Below are positions 1-12,209 of a DNA stretch of 64,000 nucleotides, piece after piece. The stretch's first letter is position 1. Every line of letters begins with the position of its first letter. The notes beneath the pieces are model-generated. The model was not told the origin of the DNA. It searched no databases and saw nothing but the letters and a program-made list of their open reading frames with translations. The DNA comes from Shewanella sp. GD04112 (GTDB lineage: Bacteria; Pseudomonadota; Gammaproteobacteria; Enterobacterales; Shewanellaceae). The position numbers and the translations under genes were made by a program. The stretch is from contig NZ_JAOEAL010000001.1 of NCBI RefSeq assembly GCF_029835735.1, positions 3,720,001 through 3,784,000 of the forward strand, read 5' to 3'.

Positions 1-132
1 GCTAAAAAATTAGCCCCTGTAGAATGCTCAGTATCAATAATGAGTTCAGACTCATTAAGCCCTGCAAAGTTCCAAGTAATACAAGGACTTCCTTTGCAGC
101 CTTATCATCCTTTAACCGAACAACACGTTTAA
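1..132 (+). CDS. C-terminal end of an unidentified protein (partial)
   Basis: Frame 1 is open from the first base to a TAA at 130-132, giving the last 43 residues of a protein that begins outside the window. I do not recognise the family. The stop lies only a few bases from the stop of the convergent yqaA gene, a normal tail-to-tail arrangement, which supports a real gene end. The coding call rests only on the open frame and the position, so it is tentative. Confidence 0.4.
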   Translation, partial: AKKLAPVECSVSIMSSDSLSPAKFQVIQGLPLQPYHPLTEQHV

Positions 133-135
133 AAA

Positions 136-561
136 CTAACTAAACCAATGCAATGTGACGGCCGCCACGATAAGGTAACGCAGGGTTTTGCCGATCAAAA
201 TAATCACTAATGCGGGAAGCACCCTAAGCTTTAACCACCCCGCCAATAAACATAATAGATCGCCAATCACTGGCGCCCACGACAACAATAACGACCAAAC
301 ACCGTAACGCTCAATAAGGGCTAAGGCTTTGGCATGTTTTCCTTCACTTAGGGCCTCGGGGGACTTTGCAAACCGGCCGATGCGCCCTAGATAAAAACTC
401 GTCATCGCCCCTAAGGTATTGCCCACACTGGCCACCACCACTAATGCGGCCCAAGCTTGCGGCGCTTTATTCAGCAATGCAATCAGTAAAACTTCTGATC
501 CTCCCGGTAACAAGGTTGCGGCTAAAAAAGCCCCAGAAAACATCATGCTTAATTCAGACAT
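136..561 (-). CDS. yqaA: YqaA family inner-membrane protein
   Basis: This 141-residue protein has the usual length of YqaA, a small DedA/SNARE-associated-like membrane protein of unknown function. The sequence shows the family hallmarks: a LLPGGSE motif near residues 17-23, a glycine-rich GNTLGAMTS stretch, and the highly conserved WAPVIGDLLCLLAGW segment in the middle, followed by GKTLRY. From memory these align with E. coli YqaA over the full length. Several hydrophobic segments predict an inner-membrane location. It stands alone, facing away from the downstream symporter. The specific substrate or role is unknown for the family. Confidence 0.88.
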   Translation of the reverse strand: MSELSMMFSGAFLAATLLPGGSEVLLIALLNKAPQAWAALVVVASVGNTLGAMTSFYLGRIGRFAKSPEALSEGKHAKALALIERYGVWSLLLSWAPVIGDLLCLLAGWLKLRVLPALVIILIGKTLRYLIVAAVTLHWFS

Positions 562-848
562 AAAAGCTTACTCTATGAAATTACTGCTCTTTCACACTAT
601 CAAACAGTGAACTACCACAGCGTTAAAAGGATGTAGCGACTAACCATTTCACAACAAACTCATTTATCACAATAAGTTATAAGAAAATCGGTTTGTTATA
701 ACCCTACCACAGCCGATACAATGCTTTTAATGGCAAAAAATGTCCTGTACCTGACTCGTCGCTTGGTATAAGTTCATTCACTTCAAGTGGATACTCATAC
801 TAGCATCTCAGGTCCATGGGCTTGTAATGATATATTTTTGGAAAACGC

Positions 849-2102
849 ATGATCCTTCAAACCATTAGCCGCATTCCTTTTTGGCAAAAAGTCCTCGCAG
901 GCTTTATTTTAGGTGCGCTCGTTGGCGTACTGTTAGGCGAAACCGCTACCGTGCTTAAACCCCTTGGTGATTTGTTTATCAGCGCCATTAAGATGCTGGT
1001 TGCGCCACTGGTCTTTTGTGCGATTGTAGTCAGTATCACCTCGCTCGGCTCTCAAACAAATCTCAAACGCTTAAGTCTTAAGACCTTAGGCATGTTTATG
1101 CTGACAGGCACTGTCGCCTCACTGATTGGTTTAGCGGTTGGCTCGCTTATCGATATGGGCGGCACAATGCAACTGGCCACCACGGAAGTGCGTGAGCGCA
1201 ATATTCCAGGCTTCGCGCAGGTGCTGCTCGATATGATCCCAGTCAATCCCTTTGCCTCACTGGCGGATGGAAAAGTTCTGCAGATCATTGTATTTGCTGC
1301 GTTAGTCGGGATCGCCATCAACAAGGTTGGTGAGAAAGCCGAACCACTAAAACGCACCATCGAAGCGGGTGCCGAGGTCATGTTCCAACTGACACGCATG
1401 GTGCTAAAACTCACCCCTATTGGCGTATTTGGTTTAATGGCTTGGGTAGTGGGTGAATATGGTTTATCGACCCTATTACCTCTAGGCAAATTTATTGCCG
1501 CCATCTATATTGCCGCCCTTATCCATATGATTTTTGTCTACGGCGGACTAGTTAAATTTGCCGCGGGCTTAAGCCCTGTGCAATTTTTCCGTAAGGCCAT
1601 GCCAGCGCAATTAGTGGCTTTTAGTACCTCTTCAAGTTTCGGCACTCTGCCCGCCAGTACCAGAGCGGTTGAAACCATGGGCGTATCAAAGCGTTATAGC
1701 GCCTTCGTTATGCCGCTCGGCGCCACCATGAACATGGATGGCTGTGGTGGTATTTACCCTGCAATTGCCGCGATTTTTATCGCTCAAATTTACGGTATTC
1801 CACTCGACACCTTAGATTATGTGATGATTGCCGTTACAGCCACTGTGGCCTCAGTCGGTACCGCTGGCGTGCCAGGCAGCGCCATGGTGATGTTAACCGT
1901 CACTTTAGGTGTGATTGGTTTACCCCTAGAAGGTATCGCCTTTATTGCCGCCATCGACCGTATTATCGATATGATCCGCACCGCGACCAACGTCACAGGC
2001 GATATGATGACCGCCGTGGTGATTGGCAAATCTGAAAATGAGCTTGATGTTGATCAGTTCTACAGCAACGAGACTCAAACGGCTGCGGTTGCCGATAATT
2101 AA
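849..2102 (+). CDS. Dicarboxylate/amino acid:cation symporter (DAACS family)
   Basis: This 417-residue protein belongs to the glutamate/aspartate/dicarboxylate:H+ or Na+ symporter family. It has about eight membrane segments, the serine-rich re-entrant loop FSTSSSFGTLPAS (around residue 257), and the NMDG motif (NMDGCGG, usually NMDGTA) in the seventh helix, then the second re-entrant loop TAGVPGSA and the C-terminal RTATNVTGD signature that binds substrate and cation. It imports dicarboxylates or acidic/neutral amino acids across the inner membrane; the exact substrate cannot be read from sequence. A purine-rich GGAAAACGC precedes the ATG. A strong terminator follows, so it is monocistronic. 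Confidence 0.9.
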   Translation: MILQTISRIPFWQKVLAGFILGALVGVLLGETATVLKPLGDLFISAIKMLVAPLVFCAIVVSITSLGSQTNLKRLSLKTLGMFMLTGTVASLIGLAVGSLIDMGGTMQLATTEVRERNIPGFAQVLLDMIPVNPFASLADGKVLQIIVFAALVGIAINKVGEKAEPLKRTIEAGAEVMFQLTRMVLKLTPIGVFGLMAWVVGEYGLSTLLPLGKFIAAIYIAALIHMIFVYGGLVKFAAGLSPVQFFRKAMPAQLVAFSTSSSFGTLPASTRAVETMGVSKRYSAFVMPLGATMNMDGCGGIYPAIAAIFIAQIYGIPLDTLDYVMIAVTATVASVGTAGVPGSAMVMLTVTLGVIGLPLEGIAFIAAIDRIIDMIRTATNVTGDMMTAVVIGKSENELDVDQFYSNETQTAAVADN

Positions 2103-2131
2103 TCACGATAAATCATTAAGAGTTATCCAAT

Positions 2132-2157
2132 AAAAAGACCGCAAAAGCGGTCTTTTT
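2132..2157 (+). terminator. Rho-independent terminator after the symporter gene
   Basis: An 11-bp stem (AAAAAGACCGC / GCGGTCTTTTT) with an AAAA loop and a T-run lies 30 bases after the symporter stop. Confidence 0.9.
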
Positions 2158-2255
2158 TATTATCCGTGTTTCACTTATTGCGAATAAAACATCCATGACT
2201 TTAGCCCAAGCAAGCTGTTAAACTCTTCACTTATTTACCAAAAGTAGAATGAAAC

Positions 2256-2423
2256 ATGACCAAACTGTTTTTATTCCCGCTTATCCTTTGCTTACTGTGG
2301 ATACTGTTTTTAAAAGCCAATGGTTTACCGCTGGCTCAAGGAAAACGTGGCTTTATCTACATCATAGCCATCAGCGGCACGGTGATTTTGCTGCTTATGC
2401 TGCTCCTATGGTTAACGGCTTAA
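2256..2423 (+). CDS. Small two-helix membrane protein (55 aa)
   Basis: An ATG at 2256 opens a 55-residue frame ending TAA at 2421-2423. The product begins MTKLFLFPLILCLLWILF, a clear transmembrane helix, then a short charged loop (around LAQGKRG, residues 27-33) and a second helix rich in Leu and Ile. This frame makes far more sense as a protein than the longer overlapping frame starting at 2249, whose product is not hydrophobic and has no recognisable features. The stop codon abuts the hairpin at 2423-2449. Function is unknown; I recognise no family. Confidence 0.6.
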   Translation: MTKLFLFPLILCLLWILFLKANGLPLAQGKRGFIYIIAISGTVILLLMLLLWLTA

Positions 2424-2449
2424 AAGCCTATTGGTTAACAATAGGCTTT
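2423..2449. terminator. Hairpin between the small membrane protein gene and oadB
   Basis: An 11-bp inverted repeat (AAAGCCTATTG / CAATAGGCTTT, loop GTTAA) lies between the two convergent gene ends. It has a T-run when read from oadB on the minus strand, so it probably ends both transcripts. Confidence 0.7.
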
Positions 2450-2473
2450 GCTCTAGCCTTCCTAACTCGCAGC

Positions 2474-3604
2474 CTAGCCAAGCACAGCCAGTAAAATCCC
2501 CGCCGCAACCGCAGAGCCTAATACCCCAGCAACGTTTGGCCCCATGGCGTGCATCAGCAAAAAGTTATGGTGATTAGCCTCTAACCCCACTTTATTCACT
2601 ACCCTTGCCGCCATTGGCACTGCCGATACGCCCGCCGCGCCAATTAACGGGTTGACCTTACCGCCGGTTAATTTGCACATCAGTTTTGCCATCAGCACCC
2701 CTGCAGCGGTACCAATCCCGAATGCCAACGCGCCCAGAACCAAGATCCCCAAGGTTTCGACGCGCAAGAATTGCTCCGCAGAAAGTTTAGAACCGACGGC
2801 CAAACCTAAGAAAATGGTGACGATATTAATCAGCTCGTTTTGCGCCGTTTTCGATAATCTATCTACCACACCCGACTCGCGCATTAGGTTGCCAAGGCAA
2901 AACATGCCAACCAAAGGAGTCGCTGCGGGTAAGAATAAAATCGTTAAGCCCAATACCATCAGCGGGAAAATGATCTTCTCCTTCTTACTCACGTCCCTGA
3001 GCTGTTCCATCTTTATCTCACGCTCGGCTTGGGTCGTGAGTAGACGCATGATCGGCGGCTGGATAATCGGCACCAGCGCCATATAGGAATAGGCCGCCAC
3101 AGCAATCGCGCCCAGTAACTCAGGCGCAAGCTTAGAGGCAAGGAAAATCGCCGTTGGTCCATCCGCGCCACCGATAATGGCAATGGCAGCGGCATCCTGC
3201 ATGGTAAATTCAAAACCTGGTACCAGATTTAGCGCTATCGCCCCAATTAAGGTCGCGAAAATCCCAAACTGCGCCGCCGCGCCGAGTAGTAAGGTCTTTG
3301 GATTGGCAATCAGCGCACTAAAATCTGTCAGTGCACCTACCCCCATGAAGATCAGCAGCGGAAACACCCCGGTTTCAATCCCAACATGGTAGGCGTAATA
3401 CAGCATACCGCCCTCATCGGTAAAACCCGCGTTGGGAATATTCGCCAGCACGGCGCCAAAACCAATGGGTAACAGCAGTAGTGGCTCAAAGCCACGCACT
3501 ATCGCAAGGTATAACAGCAAGGCGCCCACAGCCATCATCAAGGCTTGCCCCGCAGTAAAATGGGCTATGCCCGTTTCGGCCCAGAAAGCCAGTAAACCAT
3601 CCAT
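2474..3604 (-). CDS. oadB: Oxaloacetate decarboxylase beta subunit (Na+ pump)
   Basis: This 376-residue integral membrane protein is the beta subunit of the sodium-translocating oxaloacetate decarboxylase. It decarboxylates carboxybiotin carried by OadA and couples this to Na+ export. It has many membrane helices, the conserved GGADGPTAIFL segment (around residue 150), the NIPNAG region near residue 54, and the C-terminal HNFLLMHAMGPNVAG motif. The frame is open further upstream to 3757, but that part overlaps oadA in another frame. The ATG at 3604 has AGGAG five bases upstream and gives the normal family start, so I place the start there. It is the last gene of oadGAB. Confidence 0.93.
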   Translation of the reverse strand: MDGLLAFWAETGIAHFTAGQALMMAVGALLLYLAIVRGFEPLLLLPIGFGAVLANIPNAGFTDEGGMLYYAYHVGIETGVFPLLIFMGVGALTDFSALIANPKTLLLGAAAQFGIFATLIGAIALNLVPGFEFTMQDAAAIAIIGGADGPTAIFLASKLAPELLGAIAVAAYSYMALVPIIQPPIMRLLTTQAEREIKMEQLRDVSKKEKIIFPLMVLGLTILFLPAATPLVGMFCLGNLMRESGVVDRLSKTAQNELINIVTIFLGLAVGSKLSAEQFLRVETLGILVLGALAFGIGTAAGVLMAKLMCKLTGGKVNPLIGAAGVSAVPMAARVVNKVGLEANHHNFLLMHAMGPNVAGVLGSAVAAGILLAVLG

Positions 3605-3612
3605 AACGACTC

Positions 3613-5448
3613 CTAGGCTAAGGCCAGTAATTGAGAACCCACTGCAACCGAATCTCCTTCCTTCACAAAGAGATGGGTAATAATGCCATCCCCCTGTGCG
3701 CGGATTTCGGTTTCCATCTTCATGGCCTCTAGGATGATAACGACATCGCCAGCGCACACCTTGTCACCAATGCCGACATGCACTTTGAAGATATTGCCCG
3801 ATAGGGGCGCACTCATCTTAAGTTTCACTTCACTGGTTTGAGGCACTGGCGCAGCACTCGACTGAGGAGGATTAGCTTGACCAAGCTGTTGTGCGGCATG
3901 CCCTTGAGCTTGGATTTGACTGATTTCGCCACCCTCGGCGACTTCAACCACATAAGTTTGCCCCTCAACCGTGACGGTATAGGTTTCGGCCTCTCGCGGC
4001 GTAACAGGTGACACTGGCGCAAGTTCAGGTTTAGGCTCAAAGGCGGTTGGATCGTGACGGTGCTTTAAAAACTGTAAGCCAATCTGCGGGAAGAGCGCAT
4101 AGATGAGTAAATCATCGTCCAGAGACTTTTCATTACTCTCAGAGACGAGACTAATACCCTGCTCCTGCGCCTTTGATAATAACTCCGTACGCAGTTTGTC
4201 CAACTCTGGTGCGAGTAAATCCGCAGGACGGCAGGTTATCGCCGCTGCGCCGTTTAGCACTCTGGCCTGCAACTCGGGATTAACCGGGGCTGGAGTGGCG
4301 CCATATTCGCCCCTTAACACGCCTTCAGTCTCTTTCGTCAACGATTGATATCTTTGCCCCATCAGTACGTTGATAACCGCCTGTGAGCCAACAATTTGCG
4401 AGGTTGGCGTAACCAAAGGCAGAAAACCTAAATCCTGACGTACCCTAGGGATCTCCTCCAGCACAGCATCGAGCTTATCGGCCGCGCCTTGTTCTTTGAG
4501 CTGACTCTCCATATTCGTCAACATGCCACCGGGTACTTGAGCCCGAAGAATGCGCGAATCAACGCCCTTTAACGCCCCTTCAAACTTGGCGTACTTTTTC
4601 CGCACCTCACGGAAATAGGCGGCAATCTCTTCAAGCAAGGCAAGATCATAGTGAGTTTCACGCTCAGTCTCCGCCACCATGGCAACCACGGTTTCAGTTG
4701 CCGTATGACCATAGGTTTGGCTCATGGAAGAAATCGCGGTATCGAGCACATCGATTCCTGCCTCTATCGCCTTTTGATAGGTTGCGGTACTCAGGCCTGT
4801 GGTGGCGTGGCAATGCAATGAGAGCATGAGTTGAGTTTGTGATTTTAAGCGACTGATAAGCTCAAAGGCTTCCATCGGCTTCAGCAGACCCGCCATATCT
4901 TTAATACACAGTGAATGACAGCCCATGTCCTCAAGACGCTTTGCCATATCGACCCAAGTATCAACCGTATGAACAGGGCTGGTCGTATAGGAAATTGTGC
5001 CCTGCGCGTGCCCACCGACGTCACGCACCGCTTTTACCGCCATCTCGAGGTTACGCACATCATTCATCGCATCAAAGATACGGAACACATCGACCCCATT
5101 GGCATGGGCACGTTCGACAAAACGTGTCACTAAATCATCGGCATAATGGCGATAACCCAAAAGGTTTTGTCCGCGCAGTAACATCTGCTGAGGCGTATTG
5201 GGCATTAACTTTTTCAGCTCACGGATCCTATCCCAAGGATCTTCACCCAAATAACGGATACAGGCATCAAAGGTCGCTCCGCCCCAAGACTCGAGCGACC
5301 AAAATCCCACTTTATCTAGCAGAGGTGCAATCGGAAGCATGTCATCAATGCGTAAACGCGTTGCTAAAATAGACTGATGTGCATCCCTCAAGACAACATC
5401 GGTTAACTGTAATGGCTTAGACGCCACAATCGAATTTACTCGGTTCAT
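3613..5448 (-). CDS. oadA: Oxaloacetate decarboxylase alpha subunit (biotin carboxyltransferase)
   Basis: This protein of about 611 residues transfers the C4 carboxyl of oxaloacetate to biotin, releasing pyruvate. The N-terminal TIM-barrel carboxyltransferase shows RDAHQS (residues 21-26) and the metal-site HCHATTG. The conserved carboxylase domain follows, then a Pro/Ala-rich linker, and a C-terminal biotinyl domain with EAMKMET, the biotin lysine being about residue 577. The frame is open to an ATG at 5460 that overlaps the oadG stop (TAATG). The ATG at 5448 has GGAG six bases upstream, so I prefer it. The oadA stop is 9 bases before oadB. Confidence 0.95.
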   Translation of the reverse strand: MNRVNSIVASKPLQLTDVVLRDAHQSILATRLRIDDMLPIAPLLDKVGFWSLESWGGATFDACIRYLGEDPWDRIRELKKLMPNTPQQMLLRGQNLLGYRHYADDLVTRFVERAHANGVDVFRIFDAMNDVRNLEMAVKAVRDVGGHAQGTISYTTSPVHTVDTWVDMAKRLEDMGCHSLCIKDMAGLLKPMEAFELISRLKSQTQLMLSLHCHATTGLSTATYQKAIEAGIDVLDTAISSMSQTYGHTATETVVAMVAETERETHYDLALLEEIAAYFREVRKKYAKFEGALKGVDSRILRAQVPGGMLTNMESQLKEQGAADKLDAVLEEIPRVRQDLGFLPLVTPTSQIVGSQAVINVLMGQRYQSLTKETEGVLRGEYGATPAPVNPELQARVLNGAAAITCRPADLLAPELDKLRTELLSKAQEQGISLVSESNEKSLDDDLLIYALFPQIGLQFLKHRHDPTAFEPKPELAPVSPVTPREAETYTVTVEGQTYVVEVAEGGEISQIQAQGHAAQQLGQANPPQSSAAPVPQTSEVKLKMSAPLSGNIFKVHVGIGDKVCAGDVVIILEAMKMETEIRAQGDGIITHLFVKEGDSVAVGSQLLALA

Positions 5449-5459
5449 ATGGCGCTCCA

Positions 5460-5717
5460 TTATTTAGCCTGAGAACGATACTGCTGGACGGCTAAGCTGA
5501 TCGCAGCCACCAATTTAGGATCCAAGGTGTTTGCAGCTCCGGTCGAGCGAGCATCATTCGCCTTTAACGGATCTGCTGCTTTGGGCTCTTCACGGCACCA
5601 CTTAGCAACCAGATGTACACCTAATATCAATACACTTAAAAATAAATACACCAGCCCCATGCCCAATAACATGATGCCAACAGCATCTAAAAGCTGTTGT
5701 GTTAGCTCCCCTTTCAC
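5460..5717 (-). CDS. oadG: Oxaloacetate decarboxylase gamma subunit
   Basis: This 85-residue protein has one N-terminal membrane helix (about residues 12-36, IMLLGMGLVYLFLSVLI) and a polar tail, the architecture of OadG. In known pumps OadG anchors OadA to OadB and helps assemble the complex. The start is GTG at 5717 with GGAGG seven bases upstream. Its stop overlaps the first possible start of oadA. First gene of the operon; the PdhR-type palindrome at 5807-5833 lies about 90 bases upstream. Confidence 0.88.
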   Translation of the reverse strand: MKGELTQQLLDAVGIMLLGMGLVYLFLSVLILGVHLVAKWCREEPKAADPLKANDARSTGAANTLDPKLVAAISLAVQQYRSQAK

Positions 5718-5806
5718 GTCAGTACCTCCTCCTGCTTCTCAACCCGCATCAAAGATTAAATTTACAACTACACAACATCTCCATTGATAGCAAACTCAAT
5801 CGCTGA

Positions 5807-5833
5807 ATGTAAATTGGTAAGACCAATTTACAT
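5807..5833. promoter_or_regulatory. PdhR-type operator upstream of oadGAB
   Basis: A perfect palindrome with 12-bp arms around a 3-base centre contains AATTGGTAAGACCAATT, the known consensus for the pyruvate-responsive GntR-family repressor PdhR. It is about 90 bases upstream of the oadG start. PdhR control of oxaloacetate decarboxylase would tie the pump to pyruvate level. The binding is inferred from the match; the pdhR gene itself is not in this window. Confidence 0.85.
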
Positions 5834-6271
5834 AAGATCAGCAACAAGTATCTGAGGGATCCTTAGTGAACGAGCGATAAAATGAATATTCGTTAATGAA
5901 ACAGTAAAGCAGAGACTTTTGTTGAGGAGTGAGAACGGGATAAAGATACGAGCCAAGATGCAACTAAAAGCAAAAATGAACTGACAACAAGGTTCTAAAT
6001 CTCCCTTAAACGAGCATACAATGAGTACGAGCTTTGAATTTAATGATTAGTCCTTTAAGGACAAAAATCAAAGGAACCTCAATACGGTACGCTACAGTAT
6101 TTGGACCAAGCTGATATTTAAAGGAATGATGCTAAAGGTTGGAGAATGAAGAAAACGGAGTAATAAGTCGCTCTCTATTAACATTGCATATGAGGCGATA
6201 AATTAAAAAGTCAGTAATTAAAGAAGTATTCTGAGGAATAGAGTGTTGAAATGGCAAACGCGAAAAACAAA

Positions 6272-6296
6272 AAAGCCAGCTTATTCAGCTGGCTTT
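6272..6296 (-). terminator. Terminator downstream of the rRNA operon (distal)
   Basis: A 9-bp stem (AAAGCCAGC / GCTGGCTTT, loop TTATTCA) is followed, reading on the minus strand, by T-rich sequence. It sits just beyond the 5S relic, and would have terminated an rRNA transcript that once carried two 5S genes. Apart from this, the PdhR site and the 5S relic, I see nothing in the stretch 5718-6470. Confidence 0.8.
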
Positions 6297-6322
6297 CTGC
6301 TCTCTTTCGAGAAAATTAGGTA

Positions 6323-6350
6323 CTTGGCGATGATCTACTCTCACATGGGG
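6323..6350 (-). pseudogene. Remnant of a second 5S rRNA gene (3' end only)
   Basis: These 28 bases match the 3' end of the intact 5S gene (6528-6555) with one mismatch, then the similarity stops abruptly. It lies downstream of the intact 5S gene in transcription order, between two terminators. It looks like the stub of a duplicated 5S gene, most of which has been deleted or replaced. Confidence 0.75.
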
Positions 6351-6475
6351 GTGAAATCATAGCGCTGTAAATACGCAGTATTTAGCCATGATTGAACGCG
6401 AAGAAGCTTGTCTTCGTAGCTGGGGAGCCCGCTTAGCGGTGGGGCGACATCGAGGTAGCTTTTCGCGGAGCGTAT

Positions 6476-6518
6476 AAACACAAAAGCCCTAACGGTTTAG
6501 GCTAGGGCTTTTGTGTTT
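6476..6518 (-). terminator. Primary rRNA operon terminator
   Basis: A 16-bp perfect inverted repeat (AAACACAAAAGCCCTA and its complement) with an 11-base loop lies directly after the intact 5S gene on the minus strand. The A/T-rich outer stem supplies a T-tract. Confidence 0.9.
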
Positions 6519-6527
6519 ATTTGGGCG

Positions 6528-6643
6528 CTTGGCGATGACCTACTCTCACATGGGGAGACCCCACACTACCATCGGCGCGATTGCGTTTCACTTCTGAGTT
6601 CGGGATGGGATCAGGTGGGACCACAATGCTATTGTCACCAAGC
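6528..6643 (-). rRNA. rrf: 5S ribosomal RNA
   Basis: Read on the minus strand it begins TGCTTGGTGACAATAGC and ends with the complementary GCCAAGC, about 116 nt, with the conserved CCCATCCCGAACTCAG loop. Ends are estimated from the terminal stem. It lies about 130 bases after the 23S gene. Confidence 0.95.
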
Positions 6644-6770
6644 AAATTTGTTATTTACTTACCCGTCTTATCTTGATGCAGGCAGTAAATTAATTCGGAA
6701 AGCTGGTTTGAGTTGCACTTCTTAAGTGTTTGTATTCAAGCTAAGTACTTGTAAAACCCATCTGGGTTGT

Positions 6771-9663
<2,893 letters not shown>

Positions 9664-9974
9664 ATACAACCCAAATGAGTTTCACATCACTTGCGTCGTT
9701 GCGACCAGCTGGTTTTACTTGTCTCATCTTCGACCAAGAAGATGGACTCGCCTTAGACTTGAATATTCAAGACACTTAAAAAGTGTTTTAAGAACTCAAT
9801 TTTTTTCGTATTAACACAACGACAGACATCATTGTATTAATTACTATCAGCTTTCCAAATTGTTAAAGAACAATGCTTACCGGCAAGCGGTGCATTTCGC
9901 TCTCCCTCCTCTTTCGAGAAGTTCAACAAGCCATCTGTGTGAACACTCAACAAACATCGAGTTAGTCGTATAGG
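9664..9974 (-). other. 16S-23S internal transcribed spacer, no tRNA gene
   Basis: This spacer of about 311 bases shows no tRNA cloverleaf or the usual Ile/Ala tRNA motifs. It contains a boxA-type antitermination element (9859-9872) and processing-stem sequence flanking the rRNAs. The operon is therefore of the tRNA-less spacer class. Confidence 0.8.
9859..9872 (-). promoter_or_regulatory. Spacer boxA antitermination element
   Basis: On the minus strand it reads TGTTCTTTAACAAT, one base from the boxA of the leader. In rRNA operons boxA in the nascent RNA recruits NusB-NusE to prevent Rho termination ahead of 23S. Confidence 0.75.
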
Positions 9975-11516
<1,542 letters not shown>

Positions 11517-11696
11517 AAAAGTTTTTTGTTTCCGAAGAAACGACTCAATGAATTCTGAATCAACTTAACTTAATAAGTCGTTGTACATATTGCTATGAAC
11601 ACTCATTCATTGATGTAAATTTTGATTACTCGCCAAACGGCAGAGTAATTTCGATTAACTCAACACCTGTGAGTGTCCACACAGATTTCTTGTTTA

Positions 11697-11711
11697 GATT
11701 GTTAAAGAGCA
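11697..11711 (-). promoter_or_regulatory. Leader boxA antitermination element
   Basis: On the minus strand it reads TGCTCTTTAACAATC, the classical enterobacterial rRNA boxA, about 180 bases upstream of 16S and downstream of both promoters. Confidence 0.85.
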
Positions 11712-11757
11712 TTTGACCATTCACTTCGCGTTACCGCTCAGCGGGTCAGGGCTGCGT

Positions 11758-11785
11758 ATTCTACGCATTTCCCCAGTCGCGTCAA
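11758..11785 (-). promoter_or_regulatory. rRNA operon promoter P2
   Basis: On the minus strand a -35 TTGACG (11780-11785) and a -10 TAGAAT (11758-11763) are separated by 16 bp. It is the promoter nearer to 16S. Confidence 0.8.
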
Positions 11786-11892
11786 GGCGTTTTTGCAAAC
11801 TTCTTGGCGCTTTCGAATCAACTGTACATTTTGCATTCGATTCGCACTGATACCGCATTCGCTTTCGCTGTCTGCCGTGTCAGTGGATGCGC

Positions 11893-11920
11893 ATTATAGG
11901 CAGCAGAACTTTTTGTGCAA
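11893..11920 (-). promoter_or_regulatory. rRNA operon promoter P1
   Basis: On the minus strand a -35 TTGCAC (11915-11920) and a consensus -10 TATAAT (11893-11898) are separated by 16 bp. A GCGC discriminator follows the -10, the hallmark of stringently controlled (ppGpp/DksA-sensitive) rRNA P1 promoters. A/T-rich sequence upstream could be a UP element. Between here and 12129 I see no gene. Confidence 0.8.
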
Positions 11921-12128
11921 GGGCTTTTTTAATAAACTACGCTAAGTGAGCAAATAACCAGCAAAACGGCAAATATCGGATAAATATGCTGCAATCTTTG
12001 TCACTTGGGTTGATAAGTTTGGCATACGCGGCAGGGATGTGCAGGGAATTCTATAGACTGAATAGCCTTAAGAAAGGACGCTTTAAAACTTTTGCATATA
12101 TAGATGTATATGTCGGATGAGGAAAACA

Positions 12129-12159
12129 GTTCAAGAGTAACGAATAGCGACTCTTGAAC
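12129..12159 (-). terminator. Terminator after pssA
   Basis: A 10-bp inverted repeat (GTTCAAGAGT / ACTCTTGAAC, 11-base loop) lies about 50 bases past the pssA stop, with TGTTTTCC following on the minus strand. Confidence 0.7.
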
Positions 12160-12209
12160 CGTAGAACTAACTCATGGAATTAAAGCTTGTGAATGTAGGA
12201 ACTGTCAGC

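Noticed and set aside
2249..2494. Longer open frame of 81 codons over the small membrane protein gene
   Set aside because: Its product has no membrane or family features and overlaps the terminator hairpin; the 55-residue frame at 2256 is far more protein-like.
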